A stretch of DNA of 64,000 nt. Origin: Demequina lutea (GTDB taxonomy: Bacteria; Actinomycetota; Actinomycetes; Actinomycetales; Demequinaceae). Shown here piece by piece: positions 26,665-34,935 of this stretch. Numbering within the stretch: the first letter of the stretch is position 1; each line of letters starts with the position of its first letter. The notes under the pieces are model-generated. The model made no database searches and was not told the origin of the DNA. It was given only the letters and a program-made list of their open reading frames with translations. Location of the stretch: positions 186,001 through 250,000 of the forward strand of contig NZ_JACBZO010000001.1 of the NCBI RefSeq assembly GCF_013409005.1, given 5' to 3'. A program made the position numbers and the translations under genes.

Positions 26665-27627
26665 ATGGCACATCAAGCAACAGTCGTTAATGGCGAGGCA
26701 CGTGCCTCGACCACCGCAAATACCAAGGCCCCATGTACACGCGCCCAGGCACGCCGTCGCCGGGGCGCTGTGGGATGGCTCTTCATCGCGCCGTTCGGCA
26801 TTGTCTTCCTCGTGTTTCTGGCGGCGCCTCTGCTGTACGCGTTCTACCTCAGTCTCTTCCGTTCGGCACTCATCGGCGGTACCCACTTCGTACTTTTCGA
26901 CAACTACGCAAAGGCTTTCAGCGACCCGAGTTTCCTCTCGGGCATCCGCTTCGTGATCAGGTTCTCAGCAGTTCTGATCCCGCTGCAGATGTTGATCTCG
27001 CTGGCGATTGCGCTCATGTTGGATGTTGTCGTGACGCGATTTGCCCGGTTCTCCCGACTCATGATCTTTCTCCCGTACTCGATCCCCGTGGTCATCGGCA
27101 CCATCATGTGGGGGTTCCTCTACAGCAAGAACTTTGGCCCCTTGGGGGAGATATTCGGTAGATTCGGTGCCACGGCGCCGGACTTCCTCGGCAAGGATCT
27201 CGTCTTTTTTGGACTGCTGAACGTGGTGACCTGGCAGTGGGCTGGCTATTACATGATCATCCTGTATGCGGCCTTGCAGGGGATCGACCCGACGCTCTAC
27301 GAGGCGGCCCGCATTGACGGGGCAAGCACGTGGCAGATCACCTTGCGGATCAAAGTTCCACTCATCACCAACGCGCTCCTCCTGATTCTCGTCTTCGCAC
27401 TCATAGGCACCCTGCAGTTCTTCACCGAACCGCAAGTGCTCAGGTTTCTTGCCGCCGGTTCCATCGGGCCCGACTTCACACCCAATATGTATGCGTACCA
27501 GCAGGCGTTCGCTCTCGCGAACTTCAACTACGGATCCGCGATCTCGTTCTCCCTCGGGTTCGTCGTATTTGTCTGCGTGTACGTCTTCCTCTTCCTTACA
27601 CGTAAGCGAGGGAATTTCCTCTCATGA
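26665..27627 (+). CDS. CUT1-type sugar ABC transporter permease 1 (MalF-like)
   Basis: The 320-residue protein has a basic N-terminal tail and about six membrane helices. The cytoplasmic EAA loop reads E-A-A-R-I-D-G-A-S-T-W-Q-I-T-L-R-I-K-V-P-L near residue 213 and contacts the ATPase. It forms the heterodimeric channel with the next protein. A GGAGGA ribosome binding site precedes the ATG by nine bases. The stop overlaps the start of the second permease (ATGA). No ATP-binding subunit is encoded nearby, so it presumably uses a shared MsiK-like ATPase from elsewhere in the genome. Confidence 0.93.
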   Translation: MAHQATVVNGEARASTTANTKAPCTRAQARRRRGAVGWLFIAPFGIVFLVFLAAPLLYAFYLSLFRSALIGGTHFVLFDNYAKAFSDPSFLSGIRFVIRFSAVLIPLQMLISLAIALMLDVVVTRFARFSRLMIFLPYSIPVVIGTIMWGFLYSKNFGPLGEIFGRFGATAPDFLGKDLVFFGLLNVVTWQWAGYYMIILYAALQGIDPTLYEAARIDGASTWQITLRIKVPLITNALLLILVFALIGTLQFFTEPQVLRFLAAGSIGPDFTPNMYAYQQAFALANFNYGSAISFSLGFVVFVCVYVFLFLTRKRGNFLS

Positions 27628-28526
27628 CTACTACATCCGCAAAAGCCTCCCGCAACGCGCGCCCCGTCGCTACCAGGCAGAGACCGCGCAACATTGTTCC
27701 GCATCTGTTCATCGGTGCGCTTCTCGTGTACTTCGTCATCCCATTCTGGTGGATCGCGGTTAATAGTTCTAAGGATGCGGCTGGACTCTTTAGCGGCGGC
27801 AGCGCCCTCTGGTTCGCCGGCCGCGTCGACTACATCGGCAACCTCCACGAGCTCTTTACCTACAACGGAGGCATCTACCTTCGCTGGATCGGTAACTCCG
27901 CTCTCTACGCCTTTGTTGGCGGCGGCGGCGCCACGGTGCTGTGCGTCCTTGCCGGCTATGGCTTCGCGAAATTCAAGTTTCGCGGCAGACAATTGGCATT
28001 CTCGGCGCTCTTGGGCGCTGTGATGGTGCCGCTCACGGCCCTGGTTATCCCGACCTTCATCATGTTGTCGCAGTTGCACCTGACCAACACCATCTGGGCG
28101 GTCATCCTGCCGTCGTTGCTGAGCCCCTTCGGCGTCTACCTCATGACCGTGTATACGCGTGACGCCGTCCCAGACGAGTTGATCGACGCCGCGGCCGTCG
28201 ATGGAGCCGGCGATTTCCGCACGTTTGTGCAAGTCGCACTGCCACTCATGCGCCCGGCGGTCGTGACCGTCCTGCTGCTGTCGATCGTCGCAACCTGGAA
28301 CAACTACTTCTTGCCTCTCGCGATGCTCTCCGACAGCAAATTGTTTCCGGTCACCGTGGGGATCGGTCTGTGGCAGAGCCTCGCATCCTCCAACAACGGT
28401 GGAGGCACGTCACTGTGGAGCCTCATCATCATCGGCTCGCTCGTGTCGATCATTCCGTTAGTGATCTCGTTCCTGTCGCTCCAGCGCTACTGGCAGGGCG
28501 GACTCTCGATGGGCAGCCTCAAATAA
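27624..28526 (+). CDS. CUT1-type sugar ABC transporter permease 2 (MalG-like)
   Basis: This 300-residue partner permease has six predicted helices and an EAA loop D-A-A-A-V-D-G-A-G-D-F-R-T-F-V-Q-V-A-L-P-L at about residue 190. The C-terminus W-Q-G-G-L-S-M-G-S-L-K is typical of MalG-like subunits. It begins within the stop codon of permease 1, which indicates coupled translation. The GH51 gene follows 48 bases downstream and is probably in the same transcript. Confidence 0.93.
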   Translation: MTTTSAKASRNARPVATRQRPRNIVPHLFIGALLVYFVIPFWWIAVNSSKDAAGLFSGGSALWFAGRVDYIGNLHELFTYNGGIYLRWIGNSALYAFVGGGGATVLCVLAGYGFAKFKFRGRQLAFSALLGAVMVPLTALVIPTFIMLSQLHLTNTIWAVILPSLLSPFGVYLMTVYTRDAVPDELIDAAAVDGAGDFRTFVQVALPLMRPAVVTVLLLSIVATWNNYFLPLAMLSDSKLFPVTVGIGLWQSLASSNNGGGTSLWSLIIIGSLVSIIPLVISFLSLQRYWQGGLSMGSLK

Positions 28527-28574
28527 GCACCTGATTACCTTCCATTTCGTTCCAATACCTTCCGAAAGCGAAAC

Positions 28575-30086
28575 ATGTTGCACGCGCACCTCACGCTTGA
28601 CCCTCACTTCACCGTGGGGCCGGTCAATCGCCGACTGTTCGGCTCCTTCGTCGAGCATCTTGGGCGCTGCATATACGACGGCATCTACGAGCCGGGACAC
28701 CCGTCCGCCGACGGGGACGGGTTCCGCGAAGACGTGATTGCCCTGGTCAAGGAGTTGGGCGTCTCGGCAATCCGCTATCCGGGCGGCAACTTCGTGTCGG
28801 GGTACCGCTGGGAAGACGGTGTGGGACCTCGTTCTGAGCGCCCGCGCAGACTCGACCTTGCATGGCACTCCACTGAGTCCAATCGAGTGGGCCTCGACGA
28901 GTTCGCGGTGTGGTTGAAGAAGGTGGACAGCGAACTCGTGTACGCGGTCAACCTGGGCACACGCGGAGTGCAGGAGGCGCTCGATGTGCTCGAGTACGCC
29001 AATATTCGGTCGGGCACCCGGCTGTCGGACATGCGGGTCACGAACGGACATCCCGAGCCACACCGCATCTCCATGTGGTGCCTCGGCAACGAGATGGACG
29101 GCCCCTGGCAACTTGGCCACAGTTCGGCGGACGAGTACGGAATTCTCGCATCGAAGACCGCCAAGGCAATGCATCAGGTCGACGGTGACCTCGAGCTCGT
29201 GGTCTGCGGCAGTTCGAGCGCTCAGATGCCGACGTTCGGCTCGTGGGAACGCACTGTGCTCGAGCACACATACGACGATGTTGACTACATCTCGTGCCAC
29301 GCGTACTACGAGGAGAAGAACGGCGATCTCGGCAGCTTCCTCGCTTCGGCCGTCAACATGGACGGCTTCATCGAGTCGGTTGTGGCCACCGCAGATCACG
29401 TCAAGGCGGTGCGCCGAAGCGGCAAGACGATCAACATCTCCTTCGACGAATGGAACGTCTGGTACATCGACCGCTATCACGGCGTCGACAAGGTGACCGG
29501 ACGTGACGACTGGCCCGAGGCTCCGAGGCTTCTTGAGGACGTCTATTCGGTCGCAGATGCCGTGGTCTTCGGTAGCTTGCTCATCTCGTTGATTCGGCAT
29601 GCCGACCGCGTGACGTCCGCCAGCATGGCGCAGCTCGTCAACGTGATCGCGCCGATCATGACCGAGCCAAACGGCCCGGCGTGGCGGCAGACGACGTTCT
29701 TTCCGTTCGCGGAGACCTCGCGCCTCGCCCGAGGCGAGGCACTGACGCTGAAGTTGACATCCGACACCTACGAGACTGCGGAGTACGGCACGGTGAGCGT
29801 CGTAGATGCCGTCGCCACGCATGACGCGGAGGCTGGCGTTTCGGCGGTCTTCTTGGTCAATCGAAGCCAGGAGTCCAGCGTGGTCGTCACGATCGACGTG
29901 CGAGGCCTGGGAGCGGTGGAGGTCACGGCGGCTCGCACTCTGAGCGACGATGACTACTACGCAAAGAACAGTCTCGCCGACCGCGAGCGGGTGGGCCTCG
30001 TCGACAATGACTCCGTCGTCGTCGCGCCTGGCACCGTGACGATTACGCTGCCGCCGGTGTCGTGGACGGCGGTGTCGTTGGGTTGA
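28575..30086 (+). CDS. abfA: alpha-L-arabinofuranosidase, glycoside hydrolase family 51
   Basis: The 503-residue enzyme starts with L-F-G-S-F-V-E-H-L-G-R and contains the GH51 catalytic signatures: the acid/base Glu in C-L-G-N-E-M-D (about residue 173) and the nucleophile Glu in S-F-D-E-W-N-V-W-Y (about residue 291). The C-terminal beta domain is complete. There is no signal peptide, so it acts in the cytoplasm on imported arabino-oligosaccharides and releases L-arabinose. Last in the LacI-ABC cassette, it defines the likely substrate of the transporter. No arabinose catabolic genes (araABD) are present in the window. The symbol follows common usage for the family. Confidence 0.93.
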   Translation: MLHAHLTLDPHFTVGPVNRRLFGSFVEHLGRCIYDGIYEPGHPSADGDGFREDVIALVKELGVSAIRYPGGNFVSGYRWEDGVGPRSERPRRLDLAWHSTESNRVGLDEFAVWLKKVDSELVYAVNLGTRGVQEALDVLEYANIRSGTRLSDMRVTNGHPEPHRISMWCLGNEMDGPWQLGHSSADEYGILASKTAKAMHQVDGDLELVVCGSSSAQMPTFGSWERTVLEHTYDDVDYISCHAYYEEKNGDLGSFLASAVNMDGFIESVVATADHVKAVRRSGKTINISFDEWNVWYIDRYHGVDKVTGRDDWPEAPRLLEDVYSVADAVVFGSLLISLIRHADRVTSASMAQLVNVIAPIMTEPNGPAWRQTTFFPFAETSRLARGEALTLKLTSDTYETAEYGTVSVVDAVATHDAEAGVSAVFLVNRSQESSVVVTIDVRGLGAVEVTAARTLSDDDYYAKNSLADRERVGLVDNDSVVVAPGTVTITLPPVSWTAVSLG

Positions 30087-30185
30087 AGGCTTTGGTGGAT
30101 TCTGTGGGGTCTGCAGGCATGGGACACGCCCGGGGGCGTGGCGCTACTGATCGCCTCATCACTGTGCGATAGGTCACGACAGCAG

Positions 30186-30201
30186 ATCCCACCGTCTCCG
30201 C
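30186..30201 (+). repeat. putative attachment repeat, right copy
   Basis: An exact 16-bp copy of the tRNA-Ser(GCU) 3' end (same as 23498-23513), not attached to any tRNA structure. It lies 100 bases after the GH51 gene and marks the possible right border of the 6.7-kb cassette. Confidence 0.65.
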
Positions 30202-30259
30202 TGAGTTCGTCGTTTCAAGGCGAGCCGCTATACTCAGTTCTCGGTCCTCAAGGACCTAA

Positions 30260-30332
30260 GCGCCCGTAGCTCAACGGATAGAGCATCTGACTACGGATCA
30301 GAAGGTTGGGGTTTCGAATACCTCCGGGCGCG
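30260..30332 (+). tRNA. tRNA-Arg (anticodon ACG)
   Basis: A 73-nt cloverleaf. The acceptor GCGCCCG pairs with CGGGCGC, the D arm is GCTC...GAGC, and the anticodon loop CT-ACG-GA lies in a CTGA/TCAG-like stem. The T arm GGGGT/ACCTC contains one G-T pair around TTCGAAT. The ACG anticodon is expected to be edited to ICG, decoding CGU, CGC and CGA. CCA is not encoded. Confidence 0.93.
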
Positions 30333-30342
30333 CAAGTACATG

Positions 30343-30372
30343 AGGTCCTCGCGTCGCACGATGCGAGGACCT
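30343..30372. terminator. terminator after tRNA-Arg
   Basis: AGGTCCTCGC (30343-30352) pairs perfectly with GCGAGGACCT (30363-30372), followed by TTGTG. It lies between the tRNA and the convergent membrane protein gene and could act in both directions. Confidence 0.75.
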
Positions 30373-30389
30373 TTGTGCGTTCCCGGCAG

Positions 30390-31436
30390 CTAGCCTTCTT
30401 TATCGACGAGTTGGTGGCCGCCGCCGTCGAGTTCGATGCGCGGATGCACTGCCCCGTCTGAGGCCACGATCGACACGGCGATTCGCCTGCCCTTGGGCGC
30501 GAGCCGGACGGTCACCGAGCCGCCGCTGAGCGCATCGAGTTGTTCGACGACGATCTCGCTGAGTCGAACCATCGCATCGCCGGTCGCAAGTCCCTGACCC
30601 CGGTCGTCGAGCAACGTGACCTCGACGCCGCGCTCCCTGGCGGCGGTCGCCGCCGCGGCGATTCTGGGGCTCATGAGCGACCGACCGCGCACGCCGTCCC
30701 TGAGCAGGGCCTCTGCGGTCGCATAACGAGTTCTTGTATGCGAGTCGATCGGGGGCCCATCGTTGACGAGCGCTTCGAGAAGATGCGCGGCCGACGCTCG
30801 CAATTCCACGACCCTGCGTTTGCGAATCTGCGCGGATGTCGCGCCCTCCGCCGCCTCAATCGCCGAACTAACCGCGCGACGATCAAACTCGTTGATCCCT
30901 CGCGCGGTGCGGCGCAGGTTGAGGGCAAAGAGGGTAGCGACGAAGAGAATCGCCGCGTGGGTATCGAGAAGGAATACCGCATCGACCACCCCCCGGCCTG
31001 CGGAGAGCGACCAAGTGACGGTGATGGTCGCCATGATCCCATAGCCCACCCAGGCGGCCCCAGGGCGCCGTCTCATGGCCAAGAAGAAGAGCATCCACGC
31101 GTTGGAGCCCAAGTGCCAGCTCGCGCGGCCAGGGGGGCCCACATCGGGCAACTGAAACGCCACCAGGACGGTGCTGAGCGCGACGGCAGCGAGGACCGCG
31201 ATCGTCCACAGCATGGGAAACGGGTCCGCGTGCTCACGCACGAGCAGAATCACGGCGGAGTTGACGATGAGGACTGCCAGGAGGACGGGCTCGGGATGCT
31301 TGACCTCGTCGATCGTGGCGAAGGCATAGAGGAAGTTGGAGAACACGAAGAGCCACATGACGACTCGCGCAGCGGGTGAGGTGAGGCCAAGCAGTTGGGT
31401 GGTGTCGACGGTGCCGACGTCGGCGGGAGCAATCAT
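30390..31436 (-). CDS. membrane protein with kinase-like cytoplasmic region, third gene of two-component operon
   Basis: The 348-residue protein has about six hydrophobic segments in its first 185 residues. A long helical cytoplasmic region with R-K-R-R-V-V-E-L-R-A-S-A-A-H-L-L follows, ending in a domain that resembles a decayed HATPase fold: the strand pattern is there, but no N-box Asn or Gly-rich ATP lid. It looks like a paralogue of the adjacent histidine kinase that has lost catalytic residues. I chose ATG 31436 because it overlaps the kinase stop as ATGA; five extra codons upstream are possible. It may tune the kinase by heterodimerisation, which is inference only. Confidence 0.7.
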   Translation of the reverse strand: MIAPADVGTVDTTQLLGLTSPAARVVMWLFVFSNFLYAFATIDEVKHPEPVLLAVLIVNSAVILLVREHADPFPMLWTIAVLAAVALSTVLVAFQLPDVGPPGRASWHLGSNAWMLFFLAMRRRPGAAWVGYGIMATITVTWSLSAGRGVVDAVFLLDTHAAILFVATLFALNLRRTARGINEFDRRAVSSAIEAAEGATSAQIRKRRVVELRASAAHLLEALVNDGPPIDSHTRTRYATAEALLRDGVRGRSLMSPRIAAAATAARERGVEVTLLDDRGQGLATGDAMVRLSEIVVEQLDALSGGSVTVRLAPKGRRIAVSIVASDGAVHPRIELDGGGHQLVDKEG

Positions 31437-32641
31437 TCCGGTCGCTCCCACAAGAGCAACACCATCGTGCCCTCTCCTGGCCGGCTCTGGACGTCGGCAG
31501 ATCCACCGAGAACCATTCCCATGCGCTCGAGGATGCTGAGCCGGATACCGAGCCGGCGCGATGCCACCGCTCGGGTGTTGAAGCCCTTGCCCTCGTCCCT
31601 CATGATCACGGAAATTCCTCGCTCGTGCGCGTCGATTCCCACCCGACGCGGAACGTCGGTTCCGTCGAGTCCCGCGTGCCGCACGCTGTTGCGGAGCGCC
31701 TCTGCCAGGGCATCGGAGAGCGCCGTCATCACCTCGGCAGGAACGCCGATGCCGTCGTCTTCGCTGTGCGTGATCGCCGTGGAGGGCGCCACGCGAGAGA
31801 CGACCTCAAGGAGAGCGGCGACGGTCTCCTTGACGGTGTACTCGCGCGCCGTGGCGTCGTGCGTCTCGAGGGCGTCAATCGACGCAAGCGCGACCCGAGC
31901 CTGATCTCGCAAGGTCTCCGGAGGCCTGTCCCGAGAGGCGGTCAGGAGCACGGACATAATGTCGTCGTGAACCATGGCATTGATGCGAGTCTCTTCGCGC
32001 TCCCTGGTGCGCGATTCCGCCGTGCGCGCGGCCTGCGCTCGGGCCTGAGCCGACGCAACGTCGAGCCGGTCCGCGGCGCGAATCACCGCTACGGTCGCGG
32101 CCATCAGGATCACGACAAAGACGAGCGAGCCCGCTCCGTCGAGAAAGGCGGCCTTGGTGGCGTTGTTCCTGACGTTATTTTGGACGACGCCGATCACGAT
32201 GCCTTGAGCGACTCCGTAAGACCAGATCGCCTTGCGCTGCCATACGATCGCGGCGATCATCGCGTGCAGGGCGTGGATGCCTTGGTACCAAGGGACCTCG
32301 TTGTTGGTCAGGGTTGCGGCCGTGAGCCCCCAGGGGAAGAGCGTCATTGCCATGAGGAACAGCATCGCGATGCTGCCCGCGAGGCGCGTGACAAAGGGGC
32401 GCGGCGCGATCCACGCCAGGATGCCAAGCGTAAAGGGCAAGACAATCGCGATGAGCACCAGCGCGTACGCGTACCACACCTCGAGTTGCGGCGTCTGGCC
32501 CTCAATGCCACCCATGCCAGGGAAGAGCACCCCACCGTAGATCAGAGCCGCGAACCCGACTGAAGCATAGAGAAGCCGTTCGAGCCTTGCTCTCGCGGTG
32601 TCTGCGCTGACGCGGTCAAGCGGCGTCAGCTCGGCAGTCAT
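31433..32641 (-). CDS. membrane sensor histidine kinase (HisKA_3-like)
   Basis: The 402-residue protein has five or six membrane helices (to about residue 188) and a coiled linker. The phosphoacceptor region is A-M-V-H-D-D-I-M-S-V-L-L with His at about 225, the HDx pattern of NarL-type partner kinases. The C-terminal HATPase domain has the N-box L-R-N-S-V-R-H-A, the D-E-G-K-G-F box and L-G-I-R-L-S-I-L-E-R near the end. The start codon overlaps the stop of the response regulator gene (ATGA), and its own stop overlaps the third gene, so all three are translationally coupled. The signal is unknown; the sensory part is entirely within the membrane. Confidence 0.88.
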   Translation of the reverse strand: MTAELTPLDRVSADTARARLERLLYASVGFAALIYGGVLFPGMGGIEGQTPQLEVWYAYALVLIAIVLPFTLGILAWIAPRPFVTRLAGSIAMLFLMAMTLFPWGLTAATLTNNEVPWYQGIHALHAMIAAIVWQRKAIWSYGVAQGIVIGVVQNNVRNNATKAAFLDGAGSLVFVVILMAATVAVIRAADRLDVASAQARAQAARTAESRTREREETRINAMVHDDIMSVLLTASRDRPPETLRDQARVALASIDALETHDATAREYTVKETVAALLEVVSRVAPSTAITHSEDDGIGVPAEVMTALSDALAEALRNSVRHAGLDGTDVPRRVGIDAHERGISVIMRDEGKGFNTRAVASRRLGIRLSILERMGMVLGGSADVQSRPGEGTMVLLLWERPE

Positions 32642-33282
32642 GGCGTGGGGCCGTCCAAGATGCCGTCCTCGAGGGCGCGCTTGTACAGGTCGATGCGGGA
32701 GTGCGCTGGTCGTCCCGCCTCCGCGTACTTGCGGCGAATACGGCTGACGTAGTCGGCAATGGTCTCGCGTGAGAGGCCCGTGCGCTGCGCGACGGAAGTG
32801 GCGGTCTCTCCGGACGCGTAGAGGCTCAAGACTTCTTGTTCTCTATTCGAGAGCTTCGCGTCCGCGAGAACCTCATCGGCGTCGATTGCCGCCGCCCAGT
32901 CGGTGCCGAAGACTTCGCGACCTTCCGCTGCGGTCCGCACCGCGTCGAGAAGCACCTCGGCGCTTACTGACTTGCGGATGAGCCCAAGCGCTCCAGACCG
33001 TGCGGCCGACTGGATGAGGCGACGATCCTCGGCGCCCGTATAGATGAGGACGTGCGCGCCAAGCGCGTGAATCGCGTCAACGTTTTCTTCGGGTTGCGAG
33101 CCATCGCTGAGTCGCAAGTCCAGGACGACGAGGTCGAGCTTCTCGCCGAAGGTCTTGAGGTCAGCGACCGATTCGACCATCCCCACGAGCATCAAATCGG
33201 GGGCGGTCGCGACCAGATCCTTGAACCCGATGGCAATGAGCGCGTGGTCCTCTACTAGGGCAATCGTGCGTGGGGCTGCCAT
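32638..33282 (-). CDS. LuxR/NarL-family response regulator
   Basis: The 214-residue regulator has a receiver domain with acidic pocket E-D (residues 11-12), phospho-acceptor Asp at about 55 (V-L-D-L-R-L-S-D), Thr in I-Y-T-G and Lys in I-R-K-S. After a linker comes the GerE/LuxR helix-turn-helix L-S-N-R-E-Q-E-V-L-S-L-Y-A-S-G-E-T, then V-A-Q-R-T-G-L-S-R-E-T-I. It is the first gene of the three-gene operon and partner of the downstream kinase. The divergent spacer towards the LRV-like gene contains an 18-bp palindrome, a candidate binding site. Confidence 0.92.
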   Translation of the reverse strand: MAAPRTIALVEDHALIAIGFKDLVATAPDLMLVGMVESVADLKTFGEKLDLVVLDLRLSDGSQPEENVDAIHALGAHVLIYTGAEDRRLIQSAARSGALGLIRKSVSAEVLLDAVRTAAEGREVFGTDWAAAIDADEVLADAKLSNREQEVLSLYASGETATSVAQRTGLSRETIADYVSRIRRKYAEAGRPAHSRIDLYKRALEDGILDGPTP

Positions 33283-33371
33283 GGTTTTCCCTTTCGCGGC
33301 GTATCTTGCAACGATAGCGGGTCAACCCGATTCTGAGAAAGACATTTTGTGGGTGCGGTATCTCACACAGT

Positions 33372-33389
33372 GCCCCCATAAATGGGGGC
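33372..33389. promoter_or_regulatory. 18-bp palindrome in the divergent regulatory gap
   Basis: GCCCCCAT and ATGGGGGC flank AA, giving an inverted repeat between the response regulator gene and the divergent LRV-like gene. It could be an operator or a small hairpin in the plus-strand leader. Function is not determined. Confidence 0.5.
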
Positions 33390-33431
33390 TTGCGCGGAAG
33401 TTCCGGGCATGAAACTCTTTCTGCCGAGGGG

Positions 33432-33467
33432 GGATCTCCTTCCTCCCTTTACGGGGGGAGAAGATCC
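33432..33467 (+). promoter_or_regulatory. hairpin that would cover the ribosome binding site of the next gene
   Basis: The arm 33432-33447 pairs with 33453-33467 with one mismatch and a few G-T pairs. The right arm contains GGGGGGAGAAG, the likely Shine-Dalgarno sequence for ATG 33469, so folding would hide it. This may limit translation; if translation starts further upstream it is simply coding sequence. Confidence 0.4.
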
Positions 33468-33468
33468 G

Positions 33469-34047
33469 ATGGGATGGGGCGCCGAAGGATCCGCTTTCGC
33501 GGTCACCGGCGCTCTTTTCCTTTTGTGCGGAGCGATCGCTAGCGGTCCCACTGTGAGGGCCAGCCGCCTTGCGCTCATGTCGATCCTCGTGGTTGCGGCG
33601 GTCTTCTTCACCGCAGCGTTCCTCTCCCGCACTTACGGGGGGTGGACCTCATCCCCTTGGACCTGGCTTGCCGCGCTCCTGCCCACCGTACTGATGGTGG
33701 TGGTCGGCTCGCGCGCGGCAGAAGACTTGTCAGGCTCGCACGCATTGGTGAAGTGCTTGGCGCCTCACCGAGCGGTGAAGGATAGGGCCGCAAGTGCCTC
33801 GGAGGCGGCCGAAGTCGCGGCGTCTTCTCCACTGTGCACCGCATCCGATCCCACCGCCTCGGGCACTGAATTGGCCGACCTTGCTTATGCGCATCCCGAG
33901 TTGAGGGTCGCGATTGCGAACAACCCCGCGACGCCCGCCAACGTTCTTGGTTGGCTGGCCTCGAGCGGGGGCGACGGCATTACCGACGCGATCGCCACGC
34001 GCAGTTCCGTTGACGCACCGGGCGATGCTCGTGGGTCCGGTGCGTAG
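33469..34047 (+). CDS. small membrane protein with C-terminal LRV-like (variant leucine-rich) region
   Basis: Counting from ATG 33469 the protein has 192 residues with three hydrophobic segments in the first 85. A cytoplasmic part follows with T-A-S-G-T-E-L-A-D-L-A-Y-A-H-P-E-L-R-V-A and then N-P-A-T-P-A-N-V-L-G-W-L. This pattern is typical of the variant leucine-rich repeat region found in many Micrococcales proteins. Longer starts at 33382 and 33409 are possible but add a poorly conserved-looking leader; 33469 has a strong purine ribosome binding site. It is divergent from the response regulator operon, so it may be a target. The function is unknown. Confidence 0.65.
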   Translation: MGWGAEGSAFAVTGALFLLCGAIASGPTVRASRLALMSILVVAAVFFTAAFLSRTYGGWTSSPWTWLAALLPTVLMVVVGSRAAEDLSGSHALVKCLAPHRAVKDRAASASEAAEVAASSPLCTASDPTASGTELADLAYAHPELRVAIANNPATPANVLGWLASSGGDGITDAIATRSSVDAPGDARGSGA

Positions 34048-34088
34048 CCCGCACGGTAGCGGGCCACTCGTCGCCATCGACAATGCGC

Positions 34089-34895
34089 CTACGAAAAATC
34101 GCTGACGACAAGGTCGAAATCGGCGATGACGGGAACGTGGTCGGACGCCCCTGTGCCCTTGCGCTCGTTCCTGTCAATCTCGCATGCGGTGGCGAGAGAT
34201 GCGAGGGCCCGCGAGGCGTAGAGGAAGTCGATGCGTAGCCCCTCGTTTCGTGGAAACCGCAGTTGCTTGTAGTCCCAGAACGTGTATGTGCGTTCGTCAG
34301 GGATGAAGGTTCTGCTGAGCTCTTCGTAGCCCGCGTGGGCGAGCAGGTCGAGGTCGTGCCTCACCTCCGCCGTGACGTGAGTGGCCGCCTCGGGATCATC
34401 CTCATTCCAGATGTCGGTCGCGAGCGGAGCAACATTGAAGTCGCCGCCGATCACGGTGGGGCGGCTCGCCCAGCCTGCCGCCGTGCCGGCGAGGGCCTGC
34501 AAGAACGTCCGCTTATATGCATAGTGGGGGTCGTCGATTCCTCGACCGTTGGGTACGTAGACACTCCACACGTCGACGCCTCCGCACAGTGCGCCGAGAG
34601 CGCGCGCCTCGACAACGGCGTCCTGACCCGGCTTGCCGAAGGCTGGTTGGCCTTCGAAGCCGATCCGAACATCGGCCAGGCCGACTCGCGACGCGATGGC
34701 CACGCCGTTCCATTGATTGAGCCCGTGCGTCGCGACCTCGTAGCCCGCTGCCTCAAGGGTTGCGAGCGGTGCCTGCTCCGGCTTGCACTTGGTTTCCTGA
34801 ATCAGCAAGACGTCCACGTGAGACCTCTCGAGGAACTCGACCACGCGGTCTACTCGGGCACGGAGTGAGTTCACGTTCCACGTGGCGATGCGCAT
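34089..34895 (-). CDS. xthA: exodeoxyribonuclease III
   Basis: This AP endonuclease/3'-5' exonuclease acts in base excision repair. All signature blocks of the Exo III/APE family are present: A-T-W-N-V-N-S-L-R-A-R at the N-terminus, L-I-Q-E-T-K with the metal-binding Glu, G-G-D-F-N-V-A-P, R-I-D-F-L-Y-A-S and the final S-D-H-V-P-V with catalytic Asp-His. I chose ATG 34895 because M-R-I-A-T-W is the conserved start; the longer frame reaches into the divergent SDR gene. The length of 268 residues is normal. Confidence 0.95.
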   Translation of the reverse strand: MRIATWNVNSLRARVDRVVEFLERSHVDVLLIQETKCKPEQAPLATLEAAGYEVATHGLNQWNGVAIASRVGLADVRIGFEGQPAFGKPGQDAVVEARALGALCGGVDVWSVYVPNGRGIDDPHYAYKRTFLQALAGTAAGWASRPTVIGGDFNVAPLATDIWNEDDPEAATHVTAEVRHDLDLLAHAGYEELSRTFIPDERTYTFWDYKQLRFPRNEGLRIDFLYASRALASLATACEIDRNERKGTGASDHVPVIADFDLVVSDFS

Positions 34896-34935
34896 GGGCA
34901 CCACGGTACCCGCGCGGCCCGCGTAGCCTGGTGCC

